From assembly GCF_016865485.1 (NCBI RefSeq), contig NZ_AP024452.1:1324501-1388500 (forward strand): a DNA stretch of 64,000 nucleotides, written 5' to 3'. Shown here in pieces: positions 30,713 through 38,620 of this stretch. Positions within the stretch are counted from its first letter, which is position 1, and each line of letters begins with the position of its first letter. Under the pieces are notes generated by a model. That model searched no databases and was not told the DNA's origin. It saw only the letters and a program-made list of their open reading frames with translations. Made by a program: the position numbers and the translations under genes. Origin of the DNA: Luteitalea sp. TBR-22. Its GTDB lineage: Bacteria > Acidobacteriota > Vicinamibacteria > Vicinamibacterales > Vicinamibacteraceae.

Positions 30713-32260
30713 ATGCGATTGCGTGCGTTGATGTCCGGAGCCCTGCTCTGCCTGGGACTCGGTGTGCCCGCCGAGGTCGCGGCCCAACCCTCGACGGCTG
30801 CCGCATCCGTGCGGATCTCCAAGGCCGTGCTCCGCGACAAGATTCGCGGCGGATGGGCGGCGCAGACCATCGGCGTCACCTTCGGCGGCCCCACGGAGTT
30901 CAACTACAACGGCACGTTCATCCAGGACTACGAGCCGATCCCGTGGTACGCGGGCTACCTCAAGGAGACCTACGAACGGTCGCCGGGCCTGTACGACGAC
31001 GTGTACGTCGACCTGACGTTCGTGGACGTCATCCGCAAGCACGGCCTCGACGCGCCTGCGGCGACATTCGCGCAGGCGCTCGCGGGCGCGGAGTACATGC
31101 TGTGGCACGCCAACCAGATGGCCCGCCACAACGTGCTGCGCGGCCTGGCGCCCCCGGCCAGCGGGCACTGGCGCAACAACCCGGAAGCCGACGACATCGA
31201 CTTCCAGATCGAGGCCGACTTCATCGGCCTGATGTCGCCGGGCCTGCCCAACGCTGCCACCGCGTATGCCGACAAGGTGGGCCACATCATGAACTCGGGC
31301 GACGGCTACTACGGCGGCGTGTTCGTCGCCGCCATGTACTCCCTCGCGTTCGTGCACGACGACGTGCGCACGGTGGTGACGCGGGCGCTCGACACGATCC
31401 CGGCGGCCAGTCGCTTCCACAAGACCATCAGCGCCGCGATCCGGTACCACGATGCCTACCCCGACGACTGGAAGCGCGCGTGGTTCGAACTGCAGCGCGA
31501 GCACTCGGAGGACGTCGGCTGTCCCGAGGGCGTGTTCGTCGCCTTCGACATCGACGCGCGCATCAACGCGGCGTACGTCGTGCTCGGGCTGCTGTACGGC
31601 AACGGCGACATGAGCCGCACGATCTCGGTCGCGACGCGCGCTGGCCAGGACTCCGACTGCAATCCGGCCACCGCGGCCGGGGTGCTCGGCACGATCCTCG
31701 GCTACGAGCGCATCCCCGCCTACTGGAAGCAGGGGCTCGCCGAGGTCGAGGCCCTGCCGTTCAAGTACACGACCATCTCGCTCAACGACGCCTACGCGCT
31801 CTCGTACGAGCACGCGCTCGAGGTGGTGCGTCGTGCCGGCGGTCGCGAGGACGGCGACGCGGTCCTCATCCCCGTCCAGGCGCCGGCGCCGGTCGCGCTC
31901 GAGCAGAACTTCGAGGGACACCATCCGGTGGCCGAGATCCGGCTGGCGCGGGCGACCGACGGCCTCGAGACCCGCTTCGAGTTCGACGGCATCGGCTACG
32001 CCATCCAGGGCAGCGTGCACAGCGAGGACGGCAAGGACCACGTCCTGCTCGTCGACGTCCTGATCGACGGCCGGCCGGCGGAGACCGTGGAACTGCCGAC
32101 CAACGTCAATCGTCGTCGCTTCATCCCGTTCTGGAAGTACGAGCTGCCCGACGGCCATCACACCGTGCGGCTGCGCCTGCAGCGCGCCGTGCCGGGCGCG
32201 TCGCTGCGCCTGCAGCGGGCCATCATCTATGGCAGCGCGCCGCGGCGACCGGAGATCTGA
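30713..32260 (+). CDS. Exported ADP-ribosylglycohydrolase-family protein with C-terminal beta-sandwich
   Basis: A 515-residue protein with a signal peptide ending EVAAQ. The ADP-ribosylglycohydrolase (ARH/DraG) fold is seen in IRGGWAAQTIGVTFGGPTEF, an acidic pair at D95-D96 in GLYDDVYVDLTF (metal ligands) and GQDSDCNPATAAGVLGTILG, the second metal motif. Residues about 385-505 form a separate beta-rich domain that may bind carbohydrate. The family removes ADP-ribose from proteins, but secreted bacterial members with this layout are uncharacterised and may act on other N- or O-glycosides. The stop is directly followed by ATG of the META-domain gene, so the two are translationally coupled. Confidence 0.82.
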   Translation: MRLRALMSGALLCLGLGVPAEVAAQPSTAAASVRISKAVLRDKIRGGWAAQTIGVTFGGPTEFNYNGTFIQDYEPIPWYAGYLKETYERSPGLYDDVYVDLTFVDVIRKHGLDAPAATFAQALAGAEYMLWHANQMARHNVLRGLAPPASGHWRNNPEADDIDFQIEADFIGLMSPGLPNAATAYADKVGHIMNSGDGYYGGVFVAAMYSLAFVHDDVRTVVTRALDTIPAASRFHKTISAAIRYHDAYPDDWKRAWFELQREHSEDVGCPEGVFVAFDIDARINAAYVVLGLLYGNGDMSRTISVATRAGQDSDCNPATAAGVLGTILGYERIPAYWKQGLAEVEALPFKYTTISLNDAYALSYEHALEVVRRAGGREDGDAVLIPVQAPAPVALEQNFEGHHPVAEIRLARATDGLETRFEFDGIGYAIQGSVHSEDGKDHVLLVDVLIDGRPAETVELPTNVNRRRFIPFWKYELPDGHHTVRLRLQRAVPGASLRLQRAIIYGSAPRRPEI

Positions 32261-33079
32261 ATGACCACGCTCATCCTTTCGACCTGCGACCCCGTCGTGC
32301 GCGCCCGGGCGCGGCGCACCGGCCTGGCACTGACGGCCCTGCTGGCCCTCGCGAGCGCGACGTACGCACAGTCCACCACGGGCTCGGCCACGACGACCTT
32401 CCGCGCGGTAGGGAACGAGCCCGGCTGGACGCTGGACATCGGCGGGGGGCGGATCTCGCTGGTGGCCGACTACGGCGCGACCAGGGCCGACGCGCCACTG
32501 CCGGCAGCGACGACGCTGGAGGCGGGGAAGCGCCTGGTGGCGCGGACCACTGATGGTCGTGCGCTCGAGGTGACGCTGGTCGACGTCGTGTGTGCCGACA
32601 CGATGACCGGGATGCCGCGGCCGGTGACCGTGGAGGTCGTACTCGACGGGCGGACGTTGAAGGGCTGCGGCGGCGACCCCGGGTCATTGCTGCGCGGCAA
32701 GACCTGGGTGGTCGAGGACATCAGCGGCCGGGCCGTGGTCGACCGTGCACGGGTGACGCTCGTGTTCGGCCAGGGCGGTCGAGTGTCGGGAACGGCCCCG
32801 TGCAACCAGTTCCGCGCCACCTACGTGCTGTCGGGCGAGGGGCTCGGCATCACGATGCCGATCTCGGGCATGCGCGATTGCCCGCCCGCACAGACGGCGC
32901 AGGAAGGGGTGTTCCTCGAGGTGCTCCGCGGCGTGCAGCGCTTCGAGATGACCCGCGACGGCGCGCTGGTGCTCCACGCCGCCGATGGCGGCCGGCTCAC
33001 CGCCCGCGCCGAGGATCCCGTGCAGGCCGCGCTCGAGCAGGAGGCGGCGAAGCAGAAGAAGAAGAACAAGAAGCAGTGA
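32261..33079 (+). CDS. Secreted META-domain (HslJ-like) protein
   Basis: A 272-residue exported protein: basic N-terminus, hydrophobic signal at about 20-36 (cleavage near TYAQS). An N-terminal beta domain opens FRAVGNEPGWTLDIGGGRI, as in COG3650-type envelope proteins. The META/HslJ domain spans about 145-235 (WVVEDISGRAVVDRARVTLVF, SGTAPCNQFRATYVL, MRDCPPAQTAQEGVFLEVL) with its two conserved cysteines. The C-terminus is very lysine-rich (AKQKKKNKKQ). ATG immediately follows the TGA of the ADP-ribosylglycohydrolase gene. The META family is linked to heat- and antibiotic-stress resistance in E. coli HslJ; the role here is unknown. Confidence 0.82.
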   Translation: MTTLILSTCDPVVRARARRTGLALTALLALASATYAQSTTGSATTTFRAVGNEPGWTLDIGGGRISLVADYGATRADAPLPAATTLEAGKRLVARTTDGRALEVTLVDVVCADTMTGMPRPVTVEVVLDGRTLKGCGGDPGSLLRGKTWVVEDISGRAVVDRARVTLVFGQGGRVSGTAPCNQFRATYVLSGEGLGITMPISGMRDCPPAQTAQEGVFLEVLRGVQRFEMTRDGALVLHAADGGRLTARAEDPVQAALEQEAAKQKKKNKKQ

Positions 33080-33119
33080 TCGTGGCGCGGTCGGAACGGA
33101 TGTTGCTCCCGCAGGAGCC

Positions 33120-34298
33120 GTGACCGTCCCCTCCTCGCTCTTCCGTTCATTCTGGATCGGCGGTTTCGAGTCCGCCACGCACATCACCGACTGCAGCGAG
33201 CGCCTCGACATGATCGCGGCGACGCAGCACGACCGGCAGGTTGACGGCGACTACGCCCGCCTGGTGGCGCACGGCATGCGGACGGCGCGCGACGCCATGC
33301 GGTGGCACCTCATCGAGCAGCGTCCCGGCCGCTTCGACTTCTCGAGCGTGGCGCCGTTCGTCGATGCGGCCCGCGCCCATGGCGTGCAGGTGATCTGGGA
33401 CCTGCTGCACTACGGCACGCCGTGCGGCGTCGAGCTCTTCAGCCCGGAGTTTCCGCGTCGGTTCGCCGAGTTCGCGCGCGCGGCGGCCACCTGGTTGAAG
33501 GCACAGGGCGAGATGGCGCCGCTGCTGACGCCGATCAACGAGCTGTCGTTCTTCGCCTGGGCCGCCGGTGAGGTCGGCTGGTTCTATCCGCACGGTCGGG
33601 GGCGGGGCTACGAGCTGAAGCAGCAGCTCGTGCGTGCGTGGGTGGCCGGTGTCGATGCCGTGCGGGAGGTGACCCCGGCGGCACGCGTGATCTCGGTCGA
33701 GCCGCTCATCCACAACGTGCCGCCGCTCGGGCACGACGACGTCGAGGGGCGAGCCGCGGCGCAGCGCGCGTCGCAATGGGAGGCGTGGGACATGATCGCC
33801 GGGCTGCGTCAACCCGAGCTCGGCGGTCGCGCCGACCTGCTCGACGTGGTCGGCGTGAACTTCTACCACGACAACCAGTGGGAGGTTCCCGGCGGGGAGA
33901 AGATCGCGTGGCACGTGCGCCCGCGCGACCCGCGGTGGGTGCCGTTCCACCGCCTCCTGCGCGAGGCCTGGGACCGCTACCGCCGCCCGATCTTCGTCGG
34001 CGAGACCAGCCACGTCGGCGCCGGCCGCGCCGAGTGGATCCGCGAGATGACCGACGAGTGCGTGCGGGCCATCGAGGACGGCGTGCCGCTCGAGGGCCTC
34101 TGTCTGTATCCGATCATCGACCGCTACGAGTGGGACGACCCTGGCCACTGGCACAACAGCGGCCTCTGGGACTATCAGCGCGACGCCGACGGGACGCTGC
34201 GGCGCATCGTCTGCGAGCCCTACGCCGCCGAACTGCAACGCTGTCAGGCGCGCATCGCGCAGGCGCGTCACCCGTTGGCGTCGCCGCTGCGCGGCTGA
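33120..34298 (+). CDS. GH1-like glycosidase family protein, first of tandem pair
   Basis: A 392-residue cytoplasmic-looking TIM-barrel protein. It opens LFRSFWIGGFESATHITD, then RLDMIAATQHDR, as in COG2723 beta-glucosidase-like proteins. Candidate acid/base E141 is in LTPINELSFFAWAAGEVGW and candidate nucleophile E295 in IFVGETSHVG, the clan GH-A pattern but not the canonical GH1 TFNEP/ENG sequences. The ending LCLYPIIDRYEWDDPGHW also fits the family. GTG 33120 has AGGAG close upstream. It probably hydrolyses a small glycoside. The next gene is a close paralogue with the same catalytic motifs. Confidence 0.82.
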   Translation: MTVPSSLFRSFWIGGFESATHITDCSERLDMIAATQHDRQVDGDYARLVAHGMRTARDAMRWHLIEQRPGRFDFSSVAPFVDAARAHGVQVIWDLLHYGTPCGVELFSPEFPRRFAEFARAAATWLKAQGEMAPLLTPINELSFFAWAAGEVGWFYPHGRGRGYELKQQLVRAWVAGVDAVREVTPAARVISVEPLIHNVPPLGHDDVEGRAAAQRASQWEAWDMIAGLRQPELGGRADLLDVVGVNFYHDNQWEVPGGEKIAWHVRPRDPRWVPFHRLLREAWDRYRRPIFVGETSHVGAGRAEWIREMTDECVRAIEDGVPLEGLCLYPIIDRYEWDDPGHWHNSGLWDYQRDADGTLRRIVCEPYAAELQRCQARIAQARHPLASPLRG

Positions 34299-34465
34299 GC
34301 GACGGCGCACCGGTGCTGGTGACGCCCCACCGTCCGCCGCGCCTGCCCCATCGTCTGAGGAGAGCAGGATTTCCGGTGGAATTCGCGCGGCCGCACCGGC
34401 CGGCGACGGGGAACGCGCCTTGCGACGTGCAGGGAAGGTCCCGACGGCCTCCTCACGCACGATCC

Positions 34466-35662
34466 ATGTCCACGCCGCTCACGTTCCTCCCCTCGCTGTT
34501 CGACTCGTTCTGGCTCGCCGGCTTCGAGTCGGCCTGCCACGTCACCCGCGCGGGCCGGCGCCTCGACATGCTCGCCGCGACGCAGCACGACCGGTTCGTC
34601 GACGAGGACTACGCACGCCTCGAACAGGTGCGCATCGGCACCGTGCGCGACACCATCCGCTGGCATCGCGTCGAGCCGTCACCCGGCCGCTTCGACTTCG
34701 CCTCCGTCGCCCCCTACCTGCAGGCCGCGCGTGCCAACGACCTGCAGGTCGTGTGGGACCTGCTGCACTACGGCGTGCCCGACGACGTCGACGTCTTCGC
34801 GCCATCGTTCGTGGACCGCTTCGCCGGGTTCGCGCGCGCTTCGGCCCGCTTCATCCGCGAGCACGGCGACGAGGTGCCTTTCTACACCCCGATCAACGAA
34901 CTGTCGTTCTACGCCTGGGCCGCGGCCGACGTGGGCTGGTTCCACCCCCACGCCCATGGCCGTGGCGCGGAGTTCAAGCGTCAGCTCGTGCGTGCCTGGA
35001 TCGCGGCCGTCGACGCCATCCGCGACGTCGACCCGCGGGCGCGATTGGTGTCGGTGGAGCCGCTGATCCACGTGGTGCCGCCGCTCGGCCAGCCCGACGA
35101 GGGCGGACGCGCGGCCGCGATGCGGGAAGGGCAGTTCGAGGCCTGGGACCTCATCGCGGGCGTGCGAGAGCCCGCCCTGGGCGGCGCGGCGCACTACCTC
35201 GACGTGATCGGGGTGAACTTCTACCACGACAACCAGTGGGAGGAACCGGGGGGGCGCCGGCTGCACTGGCACGTCCATCCGCGAGATGCCCGCTGGCAAC
35301 CGCTGCACCGGCTCCTGCAGGAGGTGCACGCCCGCTTCGGCCGGCCGCTGATCATCGGCGAGACCAGCCACGTCGGCGTCGGCCGCGCCGAGTGGATCGC
35401 CGAGATCACCGACGAGGTCGTGCGGGCGCTGACCGCAGGCGTGCCGATCGAGGGCATCTGCCTGTACCCGATCATCGACCGGTTCGAATGGGACGACCCG
35501 ACGCACTGGCACAACAGCGGCCTCTGGGATTTCGTGCACCAAGCCGATGGCGCGTACACCCGGGTGCTGAACGAGCCGTACGCGCAGGAGTTGCGGCGCT
35601 GCCAACTCCGGCTGGCGGCGATGGGCTGCGGCACCGTGGAACCCTCCTCGGTCACCGCGTGA
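34466..35662 (+). CDS. GH1-like glycosidase family protein, second of tandem pair
   Basis: A 398-residue paralogue of the preceding protein, aligned essentially without gaps after a four-residue longer N-terminus. Candidate catalytic residues are E145 (PINELSFYAWAAADVGW) and E299 (IIGETSHVGVG), and the IICLYP-type ending is kept. Differences concentrate in the segment before DLLHYG and in the region after it, which could change substrate preference. ATG 34466 opens at the family-typical FLPSLFDSFWLAGFESA. The 167-base gap between the copies carries no recognised element. The duplication looks old enough for divergence of function. Confidence 0.82.
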   Translation: MSTPLTFLPSLFDSFWLAGFESACHVTRAGRRLDMLAATQHDRFVDEDYARLEQVRIGTVRDTIRWHRVEPSPGRFDFASVAPYLQAARANDLQVVWDLLHYGVPDDVDVFAPSFVDRFAGFARASARFIREHGDEVPFYTPINELSFYAWAAADVGWFHPHAHGRGAEFKRQLVRAWIAAVDAIRDVDPRARLVSVEPLIHVVPPLGQPDEGGRAAAMREGQFEAWDLIAGVREPALGGAAHYLDVIGVNFYHDNQWEEPGGRRLHWHVHPRDARWQPLHRLLQEVHARFGRPLIIGETSHVGVGRAEWIAEITDEVVRALTAGVPIEGICLYPIIDRFEWDDPTHWHNSGLWDFVHQADGAYTRVLNEPYAQELRRCQLRLAAMGCGTVEPSSVTA

Positions 35663-35887
35663 GCGCCGGCATCGGCTCAGGTCCGACGGGAGCACCTGAA
35701 GCGAGAGAATTGTCTGCTGAACGCAAGACTTCCTGGGCCTCTCCCCTCCTGCCTGCGCGACCGATGAATGGCAGAGCTTTGGTATGAGCTTCGCATAGCC
35801 CCGTCCGAACCGAGTCCATCGCGGAGGTCGCACGGGACCGGCACGATCCGGTGGTGCGCGGCACCGCCATCTCGTTCGGGAGAGCAC

Positions 35888-36562
35888 ATGAGAATCACCT
35901 TGGCAGGCGCGCTGGCAGGCGTGCTCATGCTGGCCGGGCAGGCCGCTTACGCGGCGCCCATCACGACGCTGTTCAACACGGGCATGGCGGCCGACCGCTC
36001 CCTTCTGGCCGACGGAACGCTCGGCGATCCCCACTACACGCTCACGACCGTTCCCCTGACCAGTACCAGCACGATCCGCGTGATCACGGAGGCCAGCGGT
36101 TACCCCATCGGCCCCTACATGGGCGACAACCTGCAGTCCCGTTGGATCGGGCCCAACAACACCCCCGACGTGGACGGGCCCGCCGGAACTTACGTGTACC
36201 GCACCACGTTCAGCCTCGCCGGGCTGAATCACGCCACCGCGTCCATCAGCGGCCTGTGGGCGACCGACAACGAGGGCCTGAACATCTACCTCAACGGCCA
36301 GGCGCGCAACTTCCAGTCGGCTTCCTATGGCTTCTTCTCGCCGTTCGTGCTCAACAGCGGGTTCCTGCCCGGGCTGAACACGATCGAGTTCCACGTGAAC
36401 AACGGCGGCGGCCCGACGGCGCTGCGCGTCCAGATGAACGGCACGGCCGACCCGATCCGCGATCCGGATCCCGATCCCGACCCGGCGCCCGAGCCGGCCA
36501 CCCTTGCCATCCTCGGCGCGGGTCTGGCCGGCGTCGCGCTGCGTCGTCGCACTCGCCCCTAG
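35888..36562 (+). CDS. PEP-CTERM sorting-domain protein
   Basis: A 224-residue exported protein with a signal peptide ending AAYAAP and a C-terminal PEP-CTERM sorting tail: PEPATLAILGAGLAG followed by an arginine cluster (RRRTRP). In the PEP-CTERM/exosortase system the tail is cleaved and the protein anchored or released with exopolysaccharide. The middle is a beta-sandwich (TTLFNTGMAADRSLLADG, LWATDNEGLNIYLNGQ) resembling a carbohydrate-binding or PA14-like fold. An Asp-Pro repeat (about 192-202) precedes the tail. GGGAG lies six bases before ATG. A strong intrinsic terminator follows. No exosortase is in the window. Confidence 0.88.
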   Translation: MRITLAGALAGVLMLAGQAAYAAPITTLFNTGMAADRSLLADGTLGDPHYTLTTVPLTSTSTIRVITEASGYPIGPYMGDNLQSRWIGPNNTPDVDGPAGTYVYRTTFSLAGLNHATASISGLWATDNEGLNIYLNGQARNFQSASYGFFSPFVLNSGFLPGLNTIEFHVNNGGGPTALRVQMNGTADPIRDPDPDPDPAPEPATLAILGAGLAGVALRRRTRP

Positions 36563-36584
36563 CCACCTGGTCGGCGTGTGGAAG

Positions 36585-36618
36585 CAAGGCCCTGCCTCGG
36601 CAGGGCCTTTTCCTTTCT
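36585..36618 (+). terminator. Intrinsic terminator after PEP-CTERM gene
   Basis: AAGGCCCTGCC (36585-36595) and GGCAGGGCCTT (36598-36608) form a perfect 11-bp stem that runs into TTTTCCTTT. This is one of the clearest Rho-independent terminators in the window. Confidence 0.92.
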
Positions 36619-36708
36619 GCGGCATGCCCGCGTGGCTGCGACCGTTGCCGACGGGTGCATGATGATCGGGTGCGCCGGCGTCGTGCATCACCTCAGCCCT
36701 CGCGCGCG

Positions 36709-37071
36709 ATGCGTGAGGAGGCCGAGGACCGGCTCCACCATCGGGTGTACGTGGTGCGCCTGGCGCACCCGCGGCACCCGGGCGTACGCGACTGCTACTA
36801 CGTGGGGATGACCGGGCTGCGACCCGAGGAGCGCCTCGAGAACCACAAGGCGGGCATCAAGGCCGCGGCGGTGGTCCGCCGCTACGGCCTCGAACTGGCG
36901 TACGAGTGGTTCGACGACATTCCGCCCATGACCTACGAGGACGCCGCGCAGTGCGAACCGACGCTGGCCGACGAACTGCGCGACCGCGGCTTCGTCGTCT
37001 TCGGCCCGACCAACCGCCCGTCCGAGCCGCCGCCTCCGCGTGCCCGCCGGCGGGCCAGCAAGAAACGGTAG
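36709..37071 (+). CDS. GIY-YIG-like nuclease domain protein
   Basis: A 120-residue protein resembling the GIY-YIG nuclease fold: VYVVRLAHP for the first strand, DCYYVGMTG for the YIG strand, then an Arg and RLENHKAG as in UvrC/Slx1 type domains. The C-terminus is Pro/Arg/Lys-rich and may bind nucleic acid. The start is uncertain: ATG 36709 has no clear ribosome site but begins just before the conserved part. The stop lies five bases before the cupin gene, so both may share a message. Small free-standing GIY-YIG proteins of this kind have no assigned role. Confidence 0.65.
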   Translation: MREEAEDRLHHRVYVVRLAHPRHPGVRDCYYVGMTGLRPEERLENHKAGIKAAAVVRRYGLELAYEWFDDIPPMTYEDAAQCEPTLADELRDRGFVVFGPTNRPSEPPPPRARRRASKKR

Positions 37072-37076
37072 GCACC

Positions 37077-37403
37077 ATGGCCACCTCCAGTCTCCCCGCC
37101 GCTCAAGCCCTCGCCTTGAGTGATCTCGTCACCCCGACGGCCCACGGCATCGCGAGCCGCGTGCTCGCCAAGGCGGCGGGTGGCAACGTCACGCTGTTCT
37201 CGTTCGACGAGGGGCAGGGGCTGACCGAGCACACGTCGGCCTTCGACGCGCTGGTGCTGGTGCTCGAGGGGCGCCTCGACCTCACCATCGGTGGTCAAGC
37301 AGTGACCGCCACGCCGGGCACGATCGTGCGCCTCCCGGCCGACGTGCCGCACGCCCTCGACGCCCCGGAGGCTGCGAGGATGCTGTTGGTGATGGTGAAG
37401 TAG
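37077..37403 (+). CDS. Small cupin-domain protein
   Basis: A 108-residue single-domain cupin. The conserved pieces are LFSFDEGQGLTEHTSAFDALV (metal-binding His region), LEGRLDLTIGGQ, and GTIVRLPADVPHALDAPE with the second histidine motif. Such minimal cupins bind a metal and may act as small isomerases, dioxygenases or sensors. ATG 37077 is five bases after the previous stop. A heptamer array begins two bases after its TAG. Confidence 0.85.
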   Translation: MATSSLPAAQALALSDLVTPTAHGIASRVLAKAAGGNVTLFSFDEGQGLTEHTSAFDALVLVLEGRLDLTIGGQAVTATPGTIVRLPADVPHALDAPEAARMLLVMVK

Positions 37404-37405
37404 CC

Positions 37406-37433
37406 GGGAGTCGGCAGTCGGGAGTCGGGAGTC
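37406..37433. repeat. 7-bp-period array, GGGAGTC type
   Basis: GGGAGTC, GGCAGTC, GGGAGTC and GGGAGTC in exact register, starting two bases after the cupin stop codon. The heptamer is the same class as at 15004-15058, with one unit identical to the array at 53245. Confidence 0.85.
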
Positions 37434-37469
37434 GCCGATGGCGGAGCGGGGCCTCGCCTCGTGCCACGT

Positions 37470-37496
37470 GGAGCTGCCGGCCTTGGCCGGCAGTCA
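37470..37496. repeat. REP-like hairpin with GGAG foot
   Basis: GGAG (37470-37473), CTGCCGGCC / GGCCGGCAG around TT (37474-37493), then TCA. The plan matches the GTAG hairpins elsewhere, with GGAG in place of GTAG. No partner hairpin is seen. Confidence 0.5.
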
Positions 37497-37518
37497 CCGC
37501 ATCTGGCGCGTCACTTCG

Positions 37519-38406
37519 TCACTTCGTCACGCCGTCCAGCCACGCGATGAGGTCGGCGGTGACCTCGTCGCGGTTGGTCTCGTTCACCAGCTCGTGCCGC
37601 GCGCCGGGGTAGAGGCGCAGGCTGACGCGGGTGAGGCCGGCGCCGACGTACGCGTCGTACAGCCGTCGCACGCCGCGGCCGCGTTCGCCGACCGGATCGC
37701 GATCGCCGGCGATCAGGTGCACCGGCAGGCCGACGGGAATCCCGCGCAGCAGCGCATCCTGGCCGAGCACCGCCTTGCCCTCCAGGAAATCCACCCATGC
37801 CTGCGTCGTGAGCGGGAAGCCGCACAGCGGGTCGGCGATGTAGGCGTCGACCTCGGCCGGATCACGCGACAGCCAGTCCATGTCGGTGCGAACCGGCGAG
37901 ATGCCACGGTTGTAGGTGCCGAAGACGGCCTGCTGGACCCAGCGGCTCGGCGTGCGCGGCCCGCGTAGCCGGCGCTCGGCTCGCGCGAGCAGGCGCCCGA
38001 CGTCCTCGAGGGCGCCGGGAGGGCCGTTGCTGCCGCACAGGACCGCCGCATCGTAGTCGCGCCCGTACCTGCCGATCAGCGTCTGCCCGACGAACGAGCC
38101 CATGGAGTGCGCAAACAGCACCAACGGCACGCCCGGGTGGGCAGCGCGCAACGCCAGCGTCGTCGCGTGCGCCTCGGTGACCAGCGCCTCCCAGCCGCCC
38201 TCGTCACCGAAATGGCCCTGCCCACCCGTCTCCTGGTGCGCGCCGTGCCCACGATGGTCGTGCGCCCACACGGCATACCCGGCGTCGTTCAGCGCCGCCG
38301 CCAGGCGCCCGTATCGCGCCCCGTACTCGGCCATCCCGTGGACGATGTGGACCAATCCGCGGGGGCTGGCGATCTCCCAGCGATGGATCGGGGGCAGCTC
38401 GGGCAT
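37519..38406 (-). CDS. Alpha/beta hydrolase, monoacylglycerol lipase-like
   Basis: A 295-residue serine hydrolase of the lysophospholipase/monoacylglycerol lipase group: [16 protein letters not shown] with the oxyanion [14 protein letters not shown], the nucleophile elbow FAHSMGS, the acid Asp in [11 protein letters not shown] and the His in [10 protein letters not shown]. No signal peptide is seen, so it probably acts on lipids from the cytoplasmic side. A TATGGT -10-like element lies five bases before ATG 38406, with no ribosome site. The stop codon sits in a short tandem repeat of TCACTTCG (37511-37526). Confidence 0.9.
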   Translation of the reverse strand: MPELPPIHRWEIASPRGLVHIVHGMAEYGARYGRLAAALNDAGYAVWAHDHRGHGAHQETGGQGHFGDEGGWEALVTEAHATTLALRAAHPGVPLVLFAHSMGSFVGQTLIGRYGRDYDAAVLCGSNGPPGALEDVGRLLARAERRLRGPRTPSRWVQQAVFGTYNRGISPVRTDMDWLSRDPAEVDAYIADPLCGFPLTTQAWVDFLEGKAVLGQDALLRGIPVGLPVHLIAGDRDPVGERGRGVRRLYDAYVGAGLTRVSLRLYPGARHELVNETNRDEVTADLIAWLDGVTK

Positions 38407-38411
38407 GATTC

Positions 38412-38417
38412 ACCATA
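38412..38417 (-). promoter_or_regulatory. Candidate -10 element for leaderless lipase-like gene
   Basis: On the minus strand TATGGT ends five bases before ATG 38406. No ribosome site is present in the gap. No convincing -35. Confidence 0.3.
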
Positions 38418-38428
38418 CCGCCGAACAC

Positions 38429-38600
38429 AAGGGACCGGGGACCCGGACTCACGTCACCAGGACGTCAAGGGACCGGTGGCCAGCGGGCAAGGGACGAGGA
38501 GCGAGCGCCCTGGTCCCGTCCCCCTTGTCGCTGCTCCCTCGACGTCCTTGTCCCTCGTCCCTCGACTCCCTTGTGACTCGTCCCCTTGTCCCTCGTCTCT
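38429..38600. repeat. Degenerate 7-bp-period region
   Basis: AAGGGAC, CGGGGAC, CCGGACT and CACGTCA at 38429-38456, and CTTGTCC, CTCGTCC and CTCGACT at 38547-38567 with related pieces to 38600. The period is kept only in parts; the second half is roughly the complement class of the first. It fills the divergent promoter region between two genes. Confidence 0.6.
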
Positions 38601-38620
38601 TGTACAATCCGCCCCAACCC

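Noticed and set aside
35769-35784. Possible sigma-54 promoter (TGGCA...TTGG) upstream of the PEP-CTERM gene
   Set aside because: The -12 GC dinucleotide is not at the required spacing, so the match is not good enough.
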